From Gammaproteobacteria bacterium (lineage in GTDB: Bacteria > Pseudomonadota > Gammaproteobacteria > Tenderiales > Tenderiaceae), in contig JALTMR010000167.1 in assembly GCA_027001525.1 (NCBI GenBank), positions 1-6,618 of the forward strand: 6,618 nt of DNA, written 5' to 3'. This document shows positions 5,259-6,618 of this stretch, piece by piece; the stretch's first letter is position 1, and each line of letters begins with the position of its first letter. Below the pieces are notes generated by a model. That model did not search any database and was not told where the DNA came from. It was given only the letters and a program-made list of their open reading frames with translations. The position numbers and the translations under genes were made by a program.

Positions 5259-5926
5259 GCAACGTTATTACCGAGCAACTGACCCAGGCCGGACAGAAGA
5301 TCGAGCACGACTCCTTCGCCATCGTCGACCACGAAGCGGGCCCGCACGAAAGCTACAGCGAGGGCGAATGGCAGATTGTGCGCCGCATGATCCACGCCAC
5401 CGCCGATTTTGAATTCAACGGCCTGAGCCGGTTTCACCCCGATGCGGTGGCCGCCGGCATCGATGCCCTCAGTAGCGGCGCGGCCATCATCGCCGATGTA
5501 GAGATGATCTGCGTCGGCCTCTCCAAGCCGCGCCTCACCCACTTCGGCGTCACCACCCACCACTTCATCTCGGATGCCGACGTCATCGCCCAGGCCAGGG
5601 CCGACAACACCACTCGCGCCGTACAGGCCATGCGCAAGGCGCAGCAGCAGGGCCTGCTCGATGGTGGCATCGTCGCCGTCGGCAACGCCCCCACCGCCCT
5701 GCTGGAGGTGCTGGAACTGATCAAGCAGGGCAAGGCCAGGCCGGCGCTGATCGTCGGTATGCCGGTGGGCTTTGTCTCGGCGGCGGAATCGAAAGAGGCC
5801 TTGAGTGAGTTAAAAGAAGTACCCTGGATCATCACCCAGGGCCGCAAAGGCGGCTCTACTCTGGTGGTCTCGGCCCTGCACGCCCTGCTGGCACTGGCGG
5901 AAGCACGGCAAAAAAGTACGTCATAA
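5255..5926 (+). CDS. cbiC: Cobalt-precorrin-8 methylmutase CbiC
   Basis: CbiC moves the C-11 methyl group to C-12 to turn cobalt-precorrin-8 into cobyrinate (EC 5.4.99.60); CobH is the aerobic homologue. The 223 residues make one complete CbiC/CobH domain. The catalytic histidine is His47 in RMIHATAD. Other conserved blocks are IIADVEMICVGL (78-89), TTRAVQAM (119-126), VGNAPTALLEV (142-152), GMPVGFVSAAESKE (168-181) and GRKGGS near the C-terminus. The product feeds CbiA, the first gene of this operon. Its ATG overlaps the cbiX stop by 4 nt; AAAGAG (5241-5246) is 8 nt upstream, inside cbiX. cbiD starts 13 nt after its stop. Codon use matches cbiF and cbiX: no GCT alanine codon was seen. Confidence 0.96.
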   Translation: MSNVITEQLTQAGQKIEHDSFAIVDHEAGPHESYSEGEWQIVRRMIHATADFEFNGLSRFHPDAVAAGIDALSSGAAIIADVEMICVGLSKPRLTHFGVTTHHFISDADVIAQARADNTTRAVQAMRKAQQQGLLDGGIVAVGNAPTALLEVLELIKQGKARPALIVGMPVGFVSAAESKEALSELKEVPWIITQGRKGGSTLVVSALHALLALAEARQKSTS

Positions 5927-5939
5927 AGTTAAAAAACAG

Positions 5940-6618
5940 ATGCAAAAGAAAAAGAAGGGGACACGCAAGGGATTCACCACAGGAGCCTGCTCGGCTGCTG
6001 CGGCCCGTGCGGCCTCTTTGGGGCTGCTCCACGGCCAGGTGCCCGATGAGGTGGAGTCGGTTCTGCCCAACGGCCAGCTGGTGCAGTTTGATGTCTGCGA
6101 CGGGCGGCTGGAAAACGGCTGCGCCCATGCGGTGATTATCAAGGATGCCGGGGACGACCCCGACGTTACCCACAAGGCCCCTCTGACCGCCGATGTGCGC
6201 CTGCTGCCCGACCACCCCGGCGAAGTGGTGATCAAGGGCGGCCAGGGAGTTGGCGTCGTCACCCTGCCCGGTCTGGGGCTGGAGGTGAACGGCCCGGCCA
6301 TCAACCCGGTGCCGAAAAAGAATATTGAGGATAACGTGCGCATGGTCGCCGCGCCGCTACTGGAGCAGCAGGGGCTGGAGGTCACCATCTCCGTCCCTGG
6401 CGGTGAGGAGATGGCCAAACGCACCCTCAACGCCCGCCTTGGCATTCTCGACGGCATCTCCATTCTCGGCACCACCGGCATCGTCCACCCCTACTCCACC
6501 GCCGCCTTTCGCGACAGTGTGATTCAAGGCATCCGCGTAGCGGCCAACCAGGGGCAGGACACGGTGGTGCTCACCACTGGCGGGCGGACGGAGAAGTTCG
6601 TCATGCGCGAACTGCCTC
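5940..6618 (+). CDS. cbiD: Cobalt-precorrin-5B C1-methyltransferase CbiD (5' part, runs off the window)
   Basis: CbiD methylates C-1 of cobalt-precorrin-5B with S-adenosylmethionine (EC 2.1.1.195), a reaction specific to the anaerobic pathway. 226 complete codons are present of the roughly 360 usual for the family; the 3' part lies beyond the right edge. Motifs from the N-terminus: a lysine-rich start, RKGFTTGACSAAAA (9-22), KDAGDDPDVTH (68-78), a GGQGVGVVTLPGL block, GPAINPVP (118-125), and LNARLGILDGISILGTTG (163-180) followed by IVHPYS (181-186). All are diagnostic of CbiD. The ATG at 5940 is chosen because RxGFTTGAC normally lies about ten residues from the N-terminus. No good Shine-Dalgarno is visible in the A-rich 13-nt gap after cbiC, so coupling to cbiC translation may help. 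The frame is intact up to the window edge. Confidence 0.96.
   Translation, partial: MQKKKKGTRKGFTTGACSAAAARAASLGLLHGQVPDEVESVLPNGQLVQFDVCDGRLENGCAHAVIIKDAGDDPDVTHKAPLTADVRLLPDHPGEVVIKGGQGVGVVTLPGLGLEVNGPAINPVPKKNIEDNVRMVAAPLLEQQGLEVTISVPGGEEMAKRTLNARLGILDGISILGTTGIVHPYSTAAFRDSVIQGIRVAANQGQDTVVLTTGGRTEKFVMRELP

Overview
The window looks like a chromosomal segment of a GC-rich gammaproteobacterium. The rsmJ-slyX pair on the minus strand is typical of that class. The rest is an anaerobic-type (early cobalt insertion) cobalamin biosynthesis operon of the kind found in facultative or anaerobic members, for example sulfur-oxidising lineages. No genus can be named from sequence alone. There are no mobile-element genes, RNA genes or CRISPR arrays.

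Layout. Positions 1-75 are a short intergenic tail holding a possible terminator and a conserved-looking motif. Positions 76-1086 (minus strand) carry rsmJ, a 16S rRNA guanine methyltransferase, followed by slyX, a small coiled-coil protein; the two are a tight pair. Positions 1087-1513 are a divergent control region. It has a near-consensus sigma70-type promoter at 1174-1202, a cobalamin riboswitch aptamer closed by an 8-bp P1 stem (1212-1219 with 1399-1406), and an expression platform that runs to a GTG start at 1514. Positions 1514-6618 (plus strand) are six closely packed genes: cbiA, a CbiM-like membrane protein, cbiF, cbiX, cbiC and the 5' part of cbiD, which runs off the right edge.

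How the genes work together. The CbiM-like protein would bring Co2+ across the membrane. CbiX, with a histidine-rich tail and an MxCxxC motif, would insert it into sirohydrochlorin. CbiF (C-11 methylation), CbiD (C-1 methylation) and CbiC (C-11 to C-12 methyl migration) act on the cobalt-precorrin ring, and CbiA amidates the a and c side chains of cobyrinate. All would be switched down when cobalamin binds the leader RNA. Steps not seen here (for example CbiL, CbiH, CbiG, CbiE/CbiT and CbiJ) must lie outside the window.

No wholly new system is evident. The points most worth a second look are the compact riboswitch with its unusual start region (a possible five-codon ORF overlapping the cbiA start), the solitary CbiM-like gene with codon use unlike its neighbours, and the metal-binding tail of CbiX.
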